A stretch of 64,000 bases of DNA from Pseudomonas fluorescens (GCF_900636825.1 NZ_LR134318.1:2327501-2391500); one strand, 5' to 3'; positions 43,451-52,549 are shown, counted from the first letter of the stretch. Translations and numbers: made by a program. Notes: generated from the sequence alone by a model not told the origin.

Positions 43451-44380
43451 TCAGCTCCTGGCCAGTTGAGTGGTGACGGGGCGTGCGAGTTGCGCCTCTG
43501 CTTCGGAAACGGAACGCGGTGGCGGGGTCGGTTCGAGGCCGATCATTCGCGCGGTGTTGTTGCCCAGATAATCTTCGAGGGTGTCCTCGTCGAGATTCAG
43601 GCCCTGTGGCGGCTCGTGGCAGAGCACTTCGAGCAGGCGCAGCCACATGCCCGGTTCGTTCGGCGGCGTATCGGTGCCGAAAAGGATTTTGTGCGTCGGC
43701 AATACCTTGGCGAACTCGACGATCCGCGATTGCAGGCACCAGCCGGACTCGCAGTAGACGTTGGGCAACTCCATTGCCCATTGCATCGGTTCAAACACGT
43801 AGACGCCGCCGGTCTGCACGCCGAAGTGGGCCATGATGAAATCGACGTTGGGGAATTCCTTGATCATCGGCACCCATTCCGACGGGATGCTGTAAGGTCC
43901 GTCGCCGGTGTGCAGCTTGACCGGAATGCCCAGCTCGGCGCATTTCTCGAAGCACGGGCGCACCCAATCCAGCGCCCGGTCAGGACGGTAGGCATGCATG
44001 TTGGCCTGCATCTGCACCATCTTGAAACCGTGTTCCTTGACGTAGCGCTCGATCGCCTCGACGCCGTTTTCCACACCGCAGCGCGGGTTGTAGACGAAGC
44101 AGCCGATGAAGCGGTCCGGGTAGGTCTGAACCATTTTCAGCGTGTAGGCCATGTACGCATCGATGGATTCGCGACCGCTCAGGTCGCCGTCGGTCCAGGT
44201 GTAAATCGTGTTGCCCTGCGGCGGCTGGATGAAGGCTTTGTCAATGCGGCGAGGCTTGCCGTTGACAATGTACGGGCCATCCATCATCTCCAGCAGACGC
44301 TCGCCGGTGAACGGGTCACCGTCATGCCTCCAGGCGAGGTCCACCAGATCGGTGGGATAGCAGCTGATATCGATGATCAT
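43451..44380 (-). CDS. Amidohydrolase-2 paralogue lacking the HxH metal motif
   Basis: Protein of 309 residues, strikingly similar to the product of the next gene along most of its length (GDPFTGERLLEMMDGPY against GEPFTGERMLKLMDGPY; NGKPRRID in both). The N-terminal THLHP of the partner is replaced by ISCYP, so the first two metal ligands are missing, while H157, H185 and D237 equivalents remain. It could be a pseudo-enzyme subunit or use another chemistry. ATG at 44380 has AGGAGATC upstream; it is the first gene of the leftward group. Confidence 0.83.
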   Translation of the reverse strand: MIIDISCYPTDLVDLAWRHDGDPFTGERLLEMMDGPYIVNGKPRRIDKAFIQPPQGNTIYTWTDGDLSGRESIDAYMAYTLKMVQTYPDRFIGCFVYNPRCGVENGVEAIERYVKEHGFKMVQMQANMHAYRPDRALDWVRPCFEKCAELGIPVKLHTGDGPYSIPSEWVPMIKEFPNVDFIMAHFGVQTGGVYVFEPMQWAMELPNVYCESGWCLQSRIVEFAKVLPTHKILFGTDTPPNEPGMWLRLLEVLCHEPPQGLNLDEDTLEDYLGNNTARMIGLEPTPPPRSVSEAEAQLARPVTTQLARS

Positions 44381-44702
44381 TGCAGTCGATCTCCTGATAG
44401 CGGGGAAGGGAGCCTTGCGGCTCTCGGCATTCACGTCCCGGGCAATCGGCCGTTTCTATGCGCAAGACTCGCGCATTCCCTCGCCTGTTCGCATCCGGCC
44501 CGGGTGGGTGGCTGCTGAGGGCGAGTATTGGAAGGAGGGGTTGGGTTCGTACAATATTAATTGGGCGGGGTGGTGATACTTGTTCGATATGGCTGCATCA
44601 AGATCAAAAGATCGCAGCCTGCGGCAGCTCCTACACCGTTCAATGTAGGAGCTGCCGAAGGCTGCGATCTTTTGATCTTCAATGGTTGTGCCAGCGCTGT
44701 CG
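44381..44702. other. Intergenic region upstream of the amidohydrolase pair
   Basis: A 322-bp gap between the amidohydrolase pair and the LysR gene, both on the minus strand. It should contain the promoter of the amidohydrolase group; a REPIN lies on its LysR side. No operator was recognised. Confidence 0.55.
44600..44682. repeat. REPIN, GAAGGCTGCGATC family
   Basis: AAAGATCGCAGCCTGCGGCA and the inverted TAGGAGCTGCCGAAGGCTGC copy, facing outward. Confidence 0.9.
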
Positions 44703-45593
44703 TCAGGACTGTGTTTGCATTGCCAACTGTTTGATCGCTTCAACCACCGGCGCCACACGCTCAGCCTGCCCATGCGGCCACACGGCGTAAAGGTTGTAAT
44801 GCGCCGCAATCTGCGCCTCGTTCAACGCCACCAACCGCCCACTGCGCAATGCATCAGCCGCCAATAATCCACGCACCAGCCCCGCGCCAACGCCAGCCTC
44901 GGCAGCCGCAATCAAATTCGCCGCATTATCAAAAATCACCCGTGCCGGCGGCTCGGTTGGCGTCATCCCGGCCGCATCCAGCCACGGAATCCACGAGCGC
45001 CGCGTATACCCCAACAATGGCAACTTCAAAATCTGCGCCGGGCTCAACGGCACCTGCAACCCATACCGTTCCAGCAAATCCGGCGAAGCCACCGCCAACA
45101 CCCGATCGCCACAAATCTGCGTCATCTCGCAGTCGTCCCAATCGCCATAGCCATAACGCAGCGCCAGATCGACTCGCTCAAACGTACTGCGATCACTGCG
45201 CGGCATCGACAGCAGCGTCACCTCATAATCCGGCAGCCCATCAAGCAACTGCGGCAGGCGCGGATTGAGCCAGCTCTGCGCCAGTTCGCTGTCGACATCA
45301 AGGGTCAAGCGTTGCGCCACGCTGCGGTTTTTCACCGAAGACAAGGCACGGTCAATCTGCGCCAGACCATCCGCCAACACACTGGCAAACAACTGCCCGG
45401 CATCGGTCAGATTGCTGCCACCGCCTTCGCGGACAAAGAGCGGCTGGCCGATGAACTCTTCCAGGGCACGAATCTGCTGACTGATCGCGCTGTGGGTCAG
45501 ATCGAGTTTGCGCGCGGCGCTGGAAAAACTGCCGCTGCGCGCGGCGTGGATAAACGCGCTCATGGACTGCACCGACGGGTATCGCTTGTACAT
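44703..45593 (-). CDS. LysR-family regulator (GcvA-like)
   Basis: Regulator of 296 residues. [23 protein letters not shown] then [13 protein letters not shown]; ligand domain from about residue 90. The style ([31 protein letters not shown]) is that of GcvA-type LysR proteins. It is divergent from the molybdenum hydroxylase genes, with 118 bp between starts, and so is the best candidate for their regulator; it could also act on the amidohydrolase-UbiD group to its left. ATG at 45593 was chosen as the first start before the HTH. Confidence 0.9.
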   Translation of the reverse strand: MYKRYPSVQSMSAFIHAARSGSFSSAARKLDLTHSAISQQIRALEEFIGQPLFVREGGGSNLTDAGQLFASVLADGLAQIDRALSSVKNRSVAQRLTLDVDSELAQSWLNPRLPQLLDGLPDYEVTLLSMPRSDRSTFERVDLALRYGYGDWDDCEMTQICGDRVLAVASPDLLERYGLQVPLSPAQILKLPLLGYTRRSWIPWLDAAGMTPTEPPARVIFDNAANLIAAAEAGVGAGLVRGLLAADALRSGRLVALNEAQIAAHYNLYAVWPHGQAERVAPVVEAIKQLAMQTQS

Positions 45594-45711
45594 GTTGTTA
45601 GTCCTGCTTACACCGGTTGGCAGAAAACGTCGCTGGCCGGGGATCGTCGCGGCTTCCAATAATCGGTCACCAGGCCCGCACAAAGACGGGCCGCTCTCTT
45701 GGAGCCTGACA

Positions 45712-46176
45712 ATGATTGCATTCACGGTTAACGGCGAACGACGCGAGCTGGAGGAAACGTCTTCCTCCACGCCCTTGCTATGGGTACTGCGTGATCAACT
45801 GAAACTCACCGGCACCAAGTTCGGTTGCGGCATGGGCCTGTGCGGTGCTTGCACCGTGCACCTGGACGGCGTCGCGGTGCGTTCCTGCCAAATGCCAGCG
45901 GCGGCCGTCGCGGGCCACAGCATCACCACGATCGAGGGGGTGTCGGCGACGCAAAGCCATCCGCTGCAATTGGCCTGGGTCGCCGAAGATGTGCCGCAAT
46001 GCGGCTACTGTCAATCCGGACAGATCATGTCCGCCGCGGCGTTGCTCAACACCGGTGCAGCAGTCACCGACGCTTCGATCCGCACCGCAATGTCCGGGAA
46101 TATCTGCCGCTGCGGCACTTACGGGCGCATCAATAAAGCGATCAAACGCGCGGCGAATGCGCCGAAGGAGGCCTGA
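45712..46176 (+). CDS. (2Fe-2S) subunit of a molybdenum hydroxylase (IorA-like)
   Basis: Small subunit of 154 residues carrying two [2Fe-2S] clusters: plant-type [15 protein letters not shown] with a later Cys in RSCQMP, and the alpha-helical cluster [10 protein letters not shown] with [10 protein letters not shown]. It transfers electrons from the molybdopterin subunit encoded next; ATG of the latter overlaps this stop (TGATG), so they are coupled. Members oxidise isoquinoline, nicotinate, aldehydes or other heterocycles. GGAG precedes the ATG at 45712. Confidence 0.93.
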   Translation: MIAFTVNGERRELEETSSSTPLLWVLRDQLKLTGTKFGCGMGLCGACTVHLDGVAVRSCQMPAAAVAGHSITTIEGVSATQSHPLQLAWVAEDVPQCGYCQSGQIMSAAALLNTGAAVTDASIRTAMSGNICRCGTYGRINKAIKRAANAPKEA

Positions 46177-48389
46177 TGAGCCTTGTCGACGACAGCCGCA
46201 TCGAACTGCCGCGCCGAGAGTTTCTCAAGCAAGCGGCGACGCTCGCTTCAGGCCTGGCCATTGCGCTGTATCTGCCGAGTGGCGTCGGCGCCACCGACCC
46301 GAAGGCCCCCGCGCAGGTCAAGGAATTCGAGCCCAATGCCTGGGTGCGTGTGTTGCCTGACGGCACGGTGAAACTGGTGGTGCACAAGCACGACTCCGGC
46401 ACCGGTACGCAGACGGCACTCGCCGCGTGCGTGGCCGAAGAGCTGGACGTCAACCCGATGACTGTGCAGGTGATCACCCCGGAAGATCCGTTCTTCGAAA
46501 CTTACATCCATCCGGTCTGGAAAGTCTTTTCCACCGGCGGCAGCACCAGCGTTTCGCTGGAGTACGACCGCTTGCGCATGGCCGGCGCTACGGCGCGGGC
46601 ATTGTTGATAACCGCAGCGGCGAAGCAATGGAAAGTCAGCCCCCAGAGCTGCGCCACGGAAGAAGGTCGAGTGGTACATGCATCGAGCAAGCGCAGCCTC
46701 GGCTATGGCGAACTGGTGGGTGTCGCGGCCAACTTGCCGGCGCCGGACAACGTCACGCTGAAGGATCCGGCGCAGTTCAAATACATCGGCAAACTGCGCC
46801 ACAAGCGTGATGCCGCCGCCAAGGTGTGCGGGCGTTTCCAGTACAGCATCGACGTGCAGTTGCCGGGCATGCTGGTGGCGGTCATTCAGCGGGCCCCGGT
46901 GCTGGGCGCGAAGGTTGTCAGCGTCGACTCGGCGGCGGCGTTGCGAGTGCCAGGTGTGCGCAAAGTGCTCGCGGTTCCGGGACGTCCCGACGTGCTCGGC
47001 GGCAATCTGGAAGGCGTCGCCGTGCTGGCCGACACATATTGGGCCGCGCAGCAGGGCCGTAACGTGCTGCAGATCCAATGGAGCGATTCGCCGCTCGCCG
47101 GTTTCGACAGTGATCAGTTGCACGCGGCGCAGGCCGCGGCGATCGGCGATCCGCACGCCCAAACCGTCAAAGCCATGAGCCACGGCGATGTCAGCGGACA
47201 ATGGTCGAGTGCAGCGAAGCTGATCGAAGCCGATTACGCCATGCCTTACAAAGTGCAGAACCCGCTGGAGCCGATCTGCATCGTCGCGCAGGTCAAGGAC
47301 AGGGCGATCACATATTGGGGCGGCGTGCAGGTGCCGTCGTCGGCCCTGGAGGCGGCGCAGATCGTGTGCGGCATCGACAAGGCCAAGGTGACGATCCATG
47401 AGCTGGTTTCCGGCGGTAGCTTTGGCGCGCGGGAGGCGAAATACTGGCTGTTCGAAGGTGCCTGGCTCGCGCAGCAAACTGGCGTGCCGGTGAAACTGCT
47501 GAACAGCCGCGAAGATGAAATGCACGCACTGTTCAATCATCCGGCGACCTTGCATCGGGTCAAAGGCGCGCTCGACCCGCAGGGAAAACTGACTGCGCTG
47601 CAATTGCACGCGGTGTCGCCGGCCTCGCCAGAGCAGTGGGAACCGGGCTATTTCGAGCGTCCGGACAAGATGGATTACAGCACCACCGAGGCGATCACTG
47701 CGTGGGACTTCGCCTACCGTCCGCCGCACCTGGAGCTCAATTGGGTCAAACACGAAAGTCAGCTGCCGAGCGGTTGGTATCGCTCGGTGAGCTTCATTCC
47801 CAACGTGTTTGCCGTGGAAAGTTTCATGGACGAACTCGCCTATGCCGCTGGCGAGGACCCGCTGGCGTTCCGCCTCGCCAACATGCAGGAGCGACCTCGC
47901 CATGTGACGGTGCTCAAACAGGCTGCCGAACGCGCGGGATGGGGGCAGCCATTGCCGCCGGGAACCGCATTGGGTATCGCGACCAATCAGGGTTACACCA
48001 GTTTTATCGCAGTGGTGGCGCGGGTGGCGACCGTGAACGGCAAACCGCAAGTCGAGAAGCTCACCTGCGTGGTCGATTGCGGTCTGGCGGTGTCGCCGGG
48101 CGGTGTCGAAGAGCAAATCTACGGCGGTTTGATGTGGGGGTTGGGCCATGCACTGTTTGACCGCCTCGATATCAAACAGGGCAGGGTGGTGCAGAGTAAC
48201 TTCCACGATTACCGCGTCACGCGCATGTCGGATATGCCGGCCACCGACATCCTGGTACTCGACGGTGAGCCCGGCAAACCCGGTGGCGTCGGCGAGCTGG
48301 GCAGCCCGTCGGTGGTGCCGGCGATTGCCAACGCCTTGTTCGCATTGACCGGCGTGCGCCAGCGTTCGACGCCATTCAACCTGGGATAA
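46176..48389 (+). CDS. Molybdopterin-binding subunit of a molybdenum hydroxylase (IorB-like), Tat-exported
   Basis: Large subunit of 737 residues of the xanthine-oxidase superfamily, two-subunit isoquinoline 1-oxidoreductase type. A twin-arginine signal (RREFLKQAATLASGLAIAL) near residue 14 indicates export with its partner. The MoCo-binding loops include GSFGAREAKYW and the catalytic Glu lies in GGVGELGSP close to the end. Electron acceptor genes (cytochrome c) are not adjacent. It would hydroxylate an N-heterocycle or aldehyde; substrate unknown. MoaA (9954) is part of the supply of its cofactor. Confidence 0.92.
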   Translation: MSLVDDSRIELPRREFLKQAATLASGLAIALYLPSGVGATDPKAPAQVKEFEPNAWVRVLPDGTVKLVVHKHDSGTGTQTALAACVAEELDVNPMTVQVITPEDPFFETYIHPVWKVFSTGGSTSVSLEYDRLRMAGATARALLITAAAKQWKVSPQSCATEEGRVVHASSKRSLGYGELVGVAANLPAPDNVTLKDPAQFKYIGKLRHKRDAAAKVCGRFQYSIDVQLPGMLVAVIQRAPVLGAKVVSVDSAAALRVPGVRKVLAVPGRPDVLGGNLEGVAVLADTYWAAQQGRNVLQIQWSDSPLAGFDSDQLHAAQAAAIGDPHAQTVKAMSHGDVSGQWSSAAKLIEADYAMPYKVQNPLEPICIVAQVKDRAITYWGGVQVPSSALEAAQIVCGIDKAKVTIHELVSGGSFGAREAKYWLFEGAWLAQQTGVPVKLLNSREDEMHALFNHPATLHRVKGALDPQGKLTALQLHAVSPASPEQWEPGYFERPDKMDYSTTEAITAWDFAYRPPHLELNWVKHESQLPSGWYRSVSFIPNVFAVESFMDELAYAAGEDPLAFRLANMQERPRHVTVLKQAAERAGWGQPLPPGTALGIATNQGYTSFIAVVARVATVNGKPQVEKLTCVVDCGLAVSPGGVEEQIYGGLMWGLGHALFDRLDIKQGRVVQSNFHDYRVTRMSDMPATDILVLDGEPGKPGGVGELGSPSVVPAIANALFALTGVRQRSTPFNLG

Positions 48390-48395
48390 ACCGTC

Positions 48396-49289
48396 ATGGA
48401 TCTACGCCTGCTGCGATATTTCATGGCGTTGGCTGATGAGCTGCACTTCGGTCGCGCGGCCGAGCGATTGCACATCTGCCAGCCGCCGTTGAGCCAGCAG
48501 ATTCGTCTGCTCGAGGAAGAACTCGGCACGCCGCTGTTCGAGCGCAGTCATCACCGCGTGGAACTGACAGCGGCGGGGCAGATGCTCAAGGAACAGGCGC
48601 CGCTGGTCTTCGAGCAGCTTGAGCGGGCGCTGGATCTGACTCGGCAAACCGGGCGTGGTCAGTTGGGCGAGCTGGAAATCGGCATGATCAGCTCGGTGAT
48701 GGTCGGCGTATTGCCCAAGGCCTTGCACTTGTTTCGCGAGCGCTATCCGCAGGTCAACTGGCGCCTTCACGAGATGACTCCGGCGGCGCAGGTCAAGGCA
48801 TTGAAGGAAAAACGCATCGATGCCTGCGTGTTTCGCGTCGGTTACGACGATTCGCAGTTGCGCAATGAACTGCTGATCTACGAACCGATTCATGTGGTGA
48901 TGCCCGCAGACCATCCGCTGGCCGCTCGCGAGGTACTGGCCCCGGTGGATCTGGCGCAGGAACCGTTCGTGGCGCTGGAGTTGAAGCAGTCGCGATTTGC
49001 CCATTTTCTCTATCAGTGTTGCGTGCAGGCCGGGTTTACGCCGCAGATTCGCCAACAGGTGATCGAGGTGCAAACCTTGCTCAGCCTGGTGCGCGCCGGG
49101 TTTGGCGTGGCGCTGTTGCCGGCATCCATCGAGCAATTGGCACCGGCCGGCCTGGTGTTCCGCCGCCTGACCCCGGCGCTGCCGGAAGTGCCGTTGTATG
49201 CCACCTATCGCGCGGACGACGCCTCGCCCGTGCTCAAGCTGTTCCTCGACACTCTCCGCGAGCTCAGCGGCAACCCGAAACCGTTGTAG
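48396..49289 (+). CDS. LysR-family regulator
   Basis: Regulator of 297 residues following the hydroxylase genes by six bases on the same strand, so probably co-transcribed. HTH segment: DLRLLRYFMALADELHFGRA then AAERLHICQPPLSQQIRLLEEE, the style of CatR/BenM-type LysR proteins that respond to aromatic acids. The C-terminal ligand domain starts near residue 90. With the divergent LysR at 44703 it gives the hydroxylase locus two regulators. Confidence 0.92.
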   Translation: MDLRLLRYFMALADELHFGRAAERLHICQPPLSQQIRLLEEELGTPLFERSHHRVELTAAGQMLKEQAPLVFEQLERALDLTRQTGRGQLGELEIGMISSVMVGVLPKALHLFRERYPQVNWRLHEMTPAAQVKALKEKRIDACVFRVGYDDSQLRNELLIYEPIHVVMPADHPLAAREVLAPVDLAQEPFVALELKQSRFAHFLYQCCVQAGFTPQIRQQVIEVQTLLSLVRAGFGVALLPASIEQLAPAGLVFRRLTPALPEVPLYATYRADDASPVLKLFLDTLRELSGNPKPL

Positions 49290-49371
49290 GAGCTGCCGAA
49301 GGCTGCGATCTTTTTGATCCTGTCTTTAAAAAACAAAGTCAAAAGATCGCAGCCTGCGGCAGCTTCTACGG
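49287..49371. repeat. REPIN, GAAGGCTGCGATC family
   Basis: Inverted pair of cores immediately after the LysR stop; it probably also acts as a transcription barrier before the PAS regulator. Confidence 0.9.
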
Positions 49372-49459
49372 GGCAATTTTCGGGTTTTAAACAGCGGCGC
49401 ACGATCTCGGGCCGCTGCGGTCGTAGTCTTCACATGGGCGTATCACTTGTGGAGATGCA

Positions 49460-50956
49460 ATGAGCCAGGAAGTCCTGACCACCGAAACCAATCGCCGTCA
49501 GTTGCAGCAGATCATCGCCGGGCTGTCCGACGGGGTGATTTTGCTGGAGCTGGACCAAAGCATCCTGTGGGCCAACGAAGCGGCACTCGCCATGCACGGT
49601 GTCAGCCGGATCGGTGAACTCGGCCACAACGCCACCGAGTACGCGCAGCGTTTCAGTCTGCGCTACCGCAACAACCACACGCTGTCCCCGGAAAATTATC
49701 CGATCAGCCGTGCGGCACGCTGCGAAATGTTCAGCGACGTATTGATTGAAATGTCCGCCGTTGACGATCCCGAGCGGGTCTGGGTGCACAGCGTGCGCAG
49801 CATGATCCTGACTGATCGCGAGGGTAAGCCCGAGTCGCTGGTGCTCATCATGACCGACGTCACCGATTGGGCCAACGCCGAGCTGCGCTTCGAAAAAACC
49901 TTCAACGCCAACCCGGCGCCGGCCGTGATCTGTCGGCTCAGCGATCTGCGCTACATCAAGGTCAATCCGGGGTTTCTGGAGATGACCGGTTATACCCGCG
50001 AGCAGGTGATCGGCACGTCGGCTTATGAAATCGACATTTATGAGCAGGCCGAGCGAAAAGAGCTGGCCATCCAGCGCATGCGCGACGTAGCAACCATCCC
50101 ACAGATGCAGACAGATCTGCGGTTGCCCGATGGCAGCAGCAAGCAGGTGATCGTCGCCGGGCAGCCGCTGCTGCTTAACGACGAAGATTGCATGCTGTTC
50201 TCGTTCGTCGACATGGAACTGCGGCACAAGGCCGAGGTGGCGCTGCGCCAAAGCGAAGAGCGCTTTGCCAAGGCTTTTCGCCTGACCCCGGTGCCGATCC
50301 TGGTTTGCAGCGCCGATGAACAGCAGGTCATCGACGTCAACCAGGCGTTCCTCGAAACCCTGGCTTACGACGGCGACGAGGTGTTCGGTAAAACCGTGAC
50401 GCAGCTGGACTTCATCGATGACGATGGCGCGCGCACGCGTTTGTTGGCAGCCCTGGCGAAAAACGGTCGGGTCGATCGCGTGGATGTGCGGGTGCGCAAG
50501 AAAGATGCGCAGGTGCTGGAATGCGCGCTGTCCGCCGATACAGTGATTATTCACGACGTGCCGTGCTATCTGCTGGTGTTGATGGACATCACCGAGCGTA
50601 AACGCACCGAACTCGAACTGGTGGCCGCCATTGAAGAGGTGATGAAAGACGCCTCATGGTTCAGCCGCACGCTGATCGAAAAACTGGCCAACGTGAAAAA
50701 GATCAATTCGCCGCAATTGCCGAGCGTGTCGTTCACTGACTTAACCGCCCGCGAGCGCGATGTGTTGGCGCTGATCTGTGAAGGTTTGGCGGACAAAGAG
50801 ATCGCCGCGCGTCTCAAACTGGCGCCCAACACGGTGCGCAACCATGTGGCGACGGTGTATTCCAAACTTGACGTGCATAGCCGCAGCGAGGCGATTGTCT
50901 GGGCACGGGAGCGCGGTCTGTTTGCTGGCGAGTGGGGCGCCAAGGGGCAGCGGTGA
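49460..50956 (+). CDS. Triple-PAS LuxR-type transcriptional regulator
   Basis: Soluble regulator of 498 residues. Three PAS-like domains (about 14-138, 143-262 and 267-385; e.g. FLEMTGYTREQVIGTSAYEI and FLETLAYDGDEVFGKTVTQL) are followed by a short coiled segment and a C-terminal LuxR HTH (about 425-490: LTARERDVLALICEGLADKE, APNTVRNHVATVYSKL). There is no kinase or receiver domain, so it would bind DNA directly in response to a ligand, redox state or light. GGAG precedes the ATG. No partner gene is adjacent, so its stimulus is unknown. Confidence 0.9.
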   Translation: MSQEVLTTETNRRQLQQIIAGLSDGVILLELDQSILWANEAALAMHGVSRIGELGHNATEYAQRFSLRYRNNHTLSPENYPISRAARCEMFSDVLIEMSAVDDPERVWVHSVRSMILTDREGKPESLVLIMTDVTDWANAELRFEKTFNANPAPAVICRLSDLRYIKVNPGFLEMTGYTREQVIGTSAYEIDIYEQAERKELAIQRMRDVATIPQMQTDLRLPDGSSKQVIVAGQPLLLNDEDCMLFSFVDMELRHKAEVALRQSEERFAKAFRLTPVPILVCSADEQQVIDVNQAFLETLAYDGDEVFGKTVTQLDFIDDDGARTRLLAALAKNGRVDRVDVRVRKKDAQVLECALSADTVIIHDVPCYLLVLMDITERKRTELELVAAIEEVMKDASWFSRTLIEKLANVKKINSPQLPSVSFTDLTARERDVLALICEGLADKEIAARLKLAPNTVRNHVATVYSKLDVHSRSEAIVWARERGLFAGEWGAKGQR

Positions 50957-51092
50957 GGTGCAAATGCACTAGTGCAAAGGGTGCAAATGGGGGTGTTGGC
51001 GAGGGGGAGGCTGTTCTTAGTCTGGTGACGTGCGATACGGGTCTTTCACGGCCCGGGATCCATCCCTGCGAAGTAACTAAAGGAACAGCTCA

Positions 51093-51350
51093 ATGACCAA
51101 TCTTGCGCAATTGCGCGCGCAGCTGGAGCAAAGCTTCGCGCCATTGTCGTGCGAGTGCTCGGCCGATGGTGATCATTCACTGACTGTGAAGCTTTACCAC
51201 CCGGTATCCGGGCAAGTGGATCTGGTGATCAGCGGGTTGAATCTTGCCGCGTTGCGCACTCCAGAGGCCTTGCAGTCGCTGATCGAAGAACTGCGCTACG
51301 AACTGCAAAGCAATAACCTGCGAAGCTCCACTGACACGGATATGGCGTAG
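51093..51350 (+). CDS. DUF1652 small protein
   Basis: Protein of 85 residues, the length of Pseudomonas DUF1652 proteins, with the recognisable core VKLYHPVSGQVDLVISGLNL and a C-terminal helix (LQSLIEELRYELQ). AAGGAACAGCTC precedes the ATG. Function unknown; the family is confined to pseudomonads. It lies 136 bp after the PAS-LuxR gene on the same strand and might be its target. Confidence 0.83.
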   Translation: MTNLAQLRAQLEQSFAPLSCECSADGDHSLTVKLYHPVSGQVDLVISGLNLAALRTPEALQSLIEELRYELQSNNLRSSTDTDMA

Positions 51351-51492
51351 CCCACAATCGACAGGTAAATAAGGTTGATCGGGCCTGTTTACTGGCACAT
51401 ACCGGCCGGTCGGCTATAAAGAATGAGTGGTCAGGTCTCTCGTGGTCGGTTCGACCGCGGGAGTGGCTCTTTCCTTTATCGCGGGTCGTCCT

Positions 51493-51705
51493 ATGAAAAA
51501 TCCTGGGAAACGCGTGTTGCCCTTGGCTTTGTTTGTCGCGCTGCTGGCCGGCTGTGCCAGTCCGCCGCCACCTCCACCTCTCGCACCGCCGCCACCGCCG
51601 GAACGTACCTGCCAGGTCATGGAAAACACCGAGGTTGCAGGCGATATGTACGTCGATGGGCAAGTCACCCGGCACATCACCACCACGCGCTGCGTCACGC
51701 AATAA
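51493..51705 (+). CDS. Small proline-rich lipoprotein
   Basis: Protein of 70 residues with a lipoprotein signal: LPLALFVALLAGCAS carries the lipobox LAGC, placing Cys at position 21. After it comes a run of prolines (SPPPPPPLAPPPPPE) that could span the envelope, then a short domain with two cysteines (RTCQVMENTEVAG and TTTRCVTQ). Function unknown. ATG at 51493 begins right at the basic part of the signal. Confidence 0.75.
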   Translation: MKNPGKRVLPLALFVALLAGCASPPPPPPLAPPPPPERTCQVMENTEVAGDMYVDGQVTRHITTTRCVTQ

Positions 51706-51721
51706 ATTCATACAACCTTCC

Positions 51722-51762
51722 CTGTAGGAGCTGCCGCAGGCTCGGGCCGCTCCTACAGGGGC
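51722..51762. repeat. Short REP hairpin
   Basis: TGTAGGAGCTGCCGCAGGCT closes onto CCGCTCCTACA after a short loop; a reduced REPIN that can also act as a terminator between convergent genes. Confidence 0.75.
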
Positions 51763-51781
51763 GCGTCGGTTTCGCGTGGTA

Positions 51782-52549
51782 TCAGGACAGGAATCCGCCA
51801 TCCACGTTCAGCGCGACTCCGGTGGTGTAGCTCGACGCATCGCTGGCCAAATAAAGCACCGCGCCGGCCATTTCACTTGGATCGGCCACACGCTTGAGCG
51901 GGATCTGCGTCAATGCCTGCTTGAGGATTGCATCGTTTTTTACCAGTGCTGAAGCGAATTTGGTGTCGGTCAGGCCTGGCAGCAGTGCGTTGCAGCGGAT
52001 GCCGAACTGCGCGCATTCCTTGGCGAAAACTTTGGTCATGTTGATCACCGCGGCTTTGGTCACCGAGTAGATGCCCTGGAAAATCCCCGGTGATATACCG
52101 TTGATCGACGCGACGTTGATGATGCTGCCGCCACCGTTTTCCCGCATCAGCTTGCCGGCTTCCACGGACATGAAGAAGTAACCGCGAATGTTCACGTCCA
52201 CAGTCTTCTGGAACGCGCCGAGGTCGGTGTCGAGTACGTTGCAGAACTGCGGGTTGGTCGCCGCATTGTTGACCAGAATATCGAGGCGGCCGAACTGCTC
52301 CTTGATCCCGGCGAACACTTGCGCGATTTGCTCCATTTCGCCGATGTGGCAGGCCACCGCGGTGGCTTTGCCGCCGGCGGCGATGATCGCGTCAGCCACG
52401 TGCTGACAGCCGTCGAGTTTGCGGCTCGAAACGATGACGTGGGCGCCTTGCTGGGCCAGCAGTTTGGCGATGGCTTCACCGATGCCGCGGCTGGCGCCGG
52501 AAACGAATGCGATTTTGCCGTCGAGGTCGAACAACTGTGTCTTGGACAT
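51782..52549 (-). CDS. Short-chain dehydrogenase/reductase
   Basis: Classical SDR of 255 residues. NAD(P) motif FVSGASRGIGEAIAK near residue 15, NNAAT, the catalytic Ser in INVASINGIS, and Tyr/Lys in YSVTKAAV are intact. AAGGGAA precedes the ATG. It is 36 bp downstream of the phosphotransferase-like gene on the same strand; this SDR/APH pair recurs in operons for fatty-acid or acyl-CoA metabolism. The substrate is not deducible. Confidence 0.9.
   Translation of the reverse strand: MSKTQLFDLDGKIAFVSGASRGIGEAIAKLLAQQGAHVIVSSRKLDGCQHVADAIIAAGGKATAVACHIGEMEQIAQVFAGIKEQFGRLDILVNNAATNPQFCNVLDTDLGAFQKTVDVNIRGYFFMSVEAGKLMRENGGGSIINVASINGISPGIFQGIYSVTKAAVINMTKVFAKECAQFGIRCNALLPGLTDTKFASALVKNDAILKQALTQIPLKRVADPSEMAGAVLYLASDASSYTTGVALNVDGGFLS

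Noticed and set aside
46248..48206. A 652-codon frame on the minus strand opposite the molybdenum hydroxylase large subunit
   Set aside because: Antisense shadow; His/Arg-rich composition without domains.
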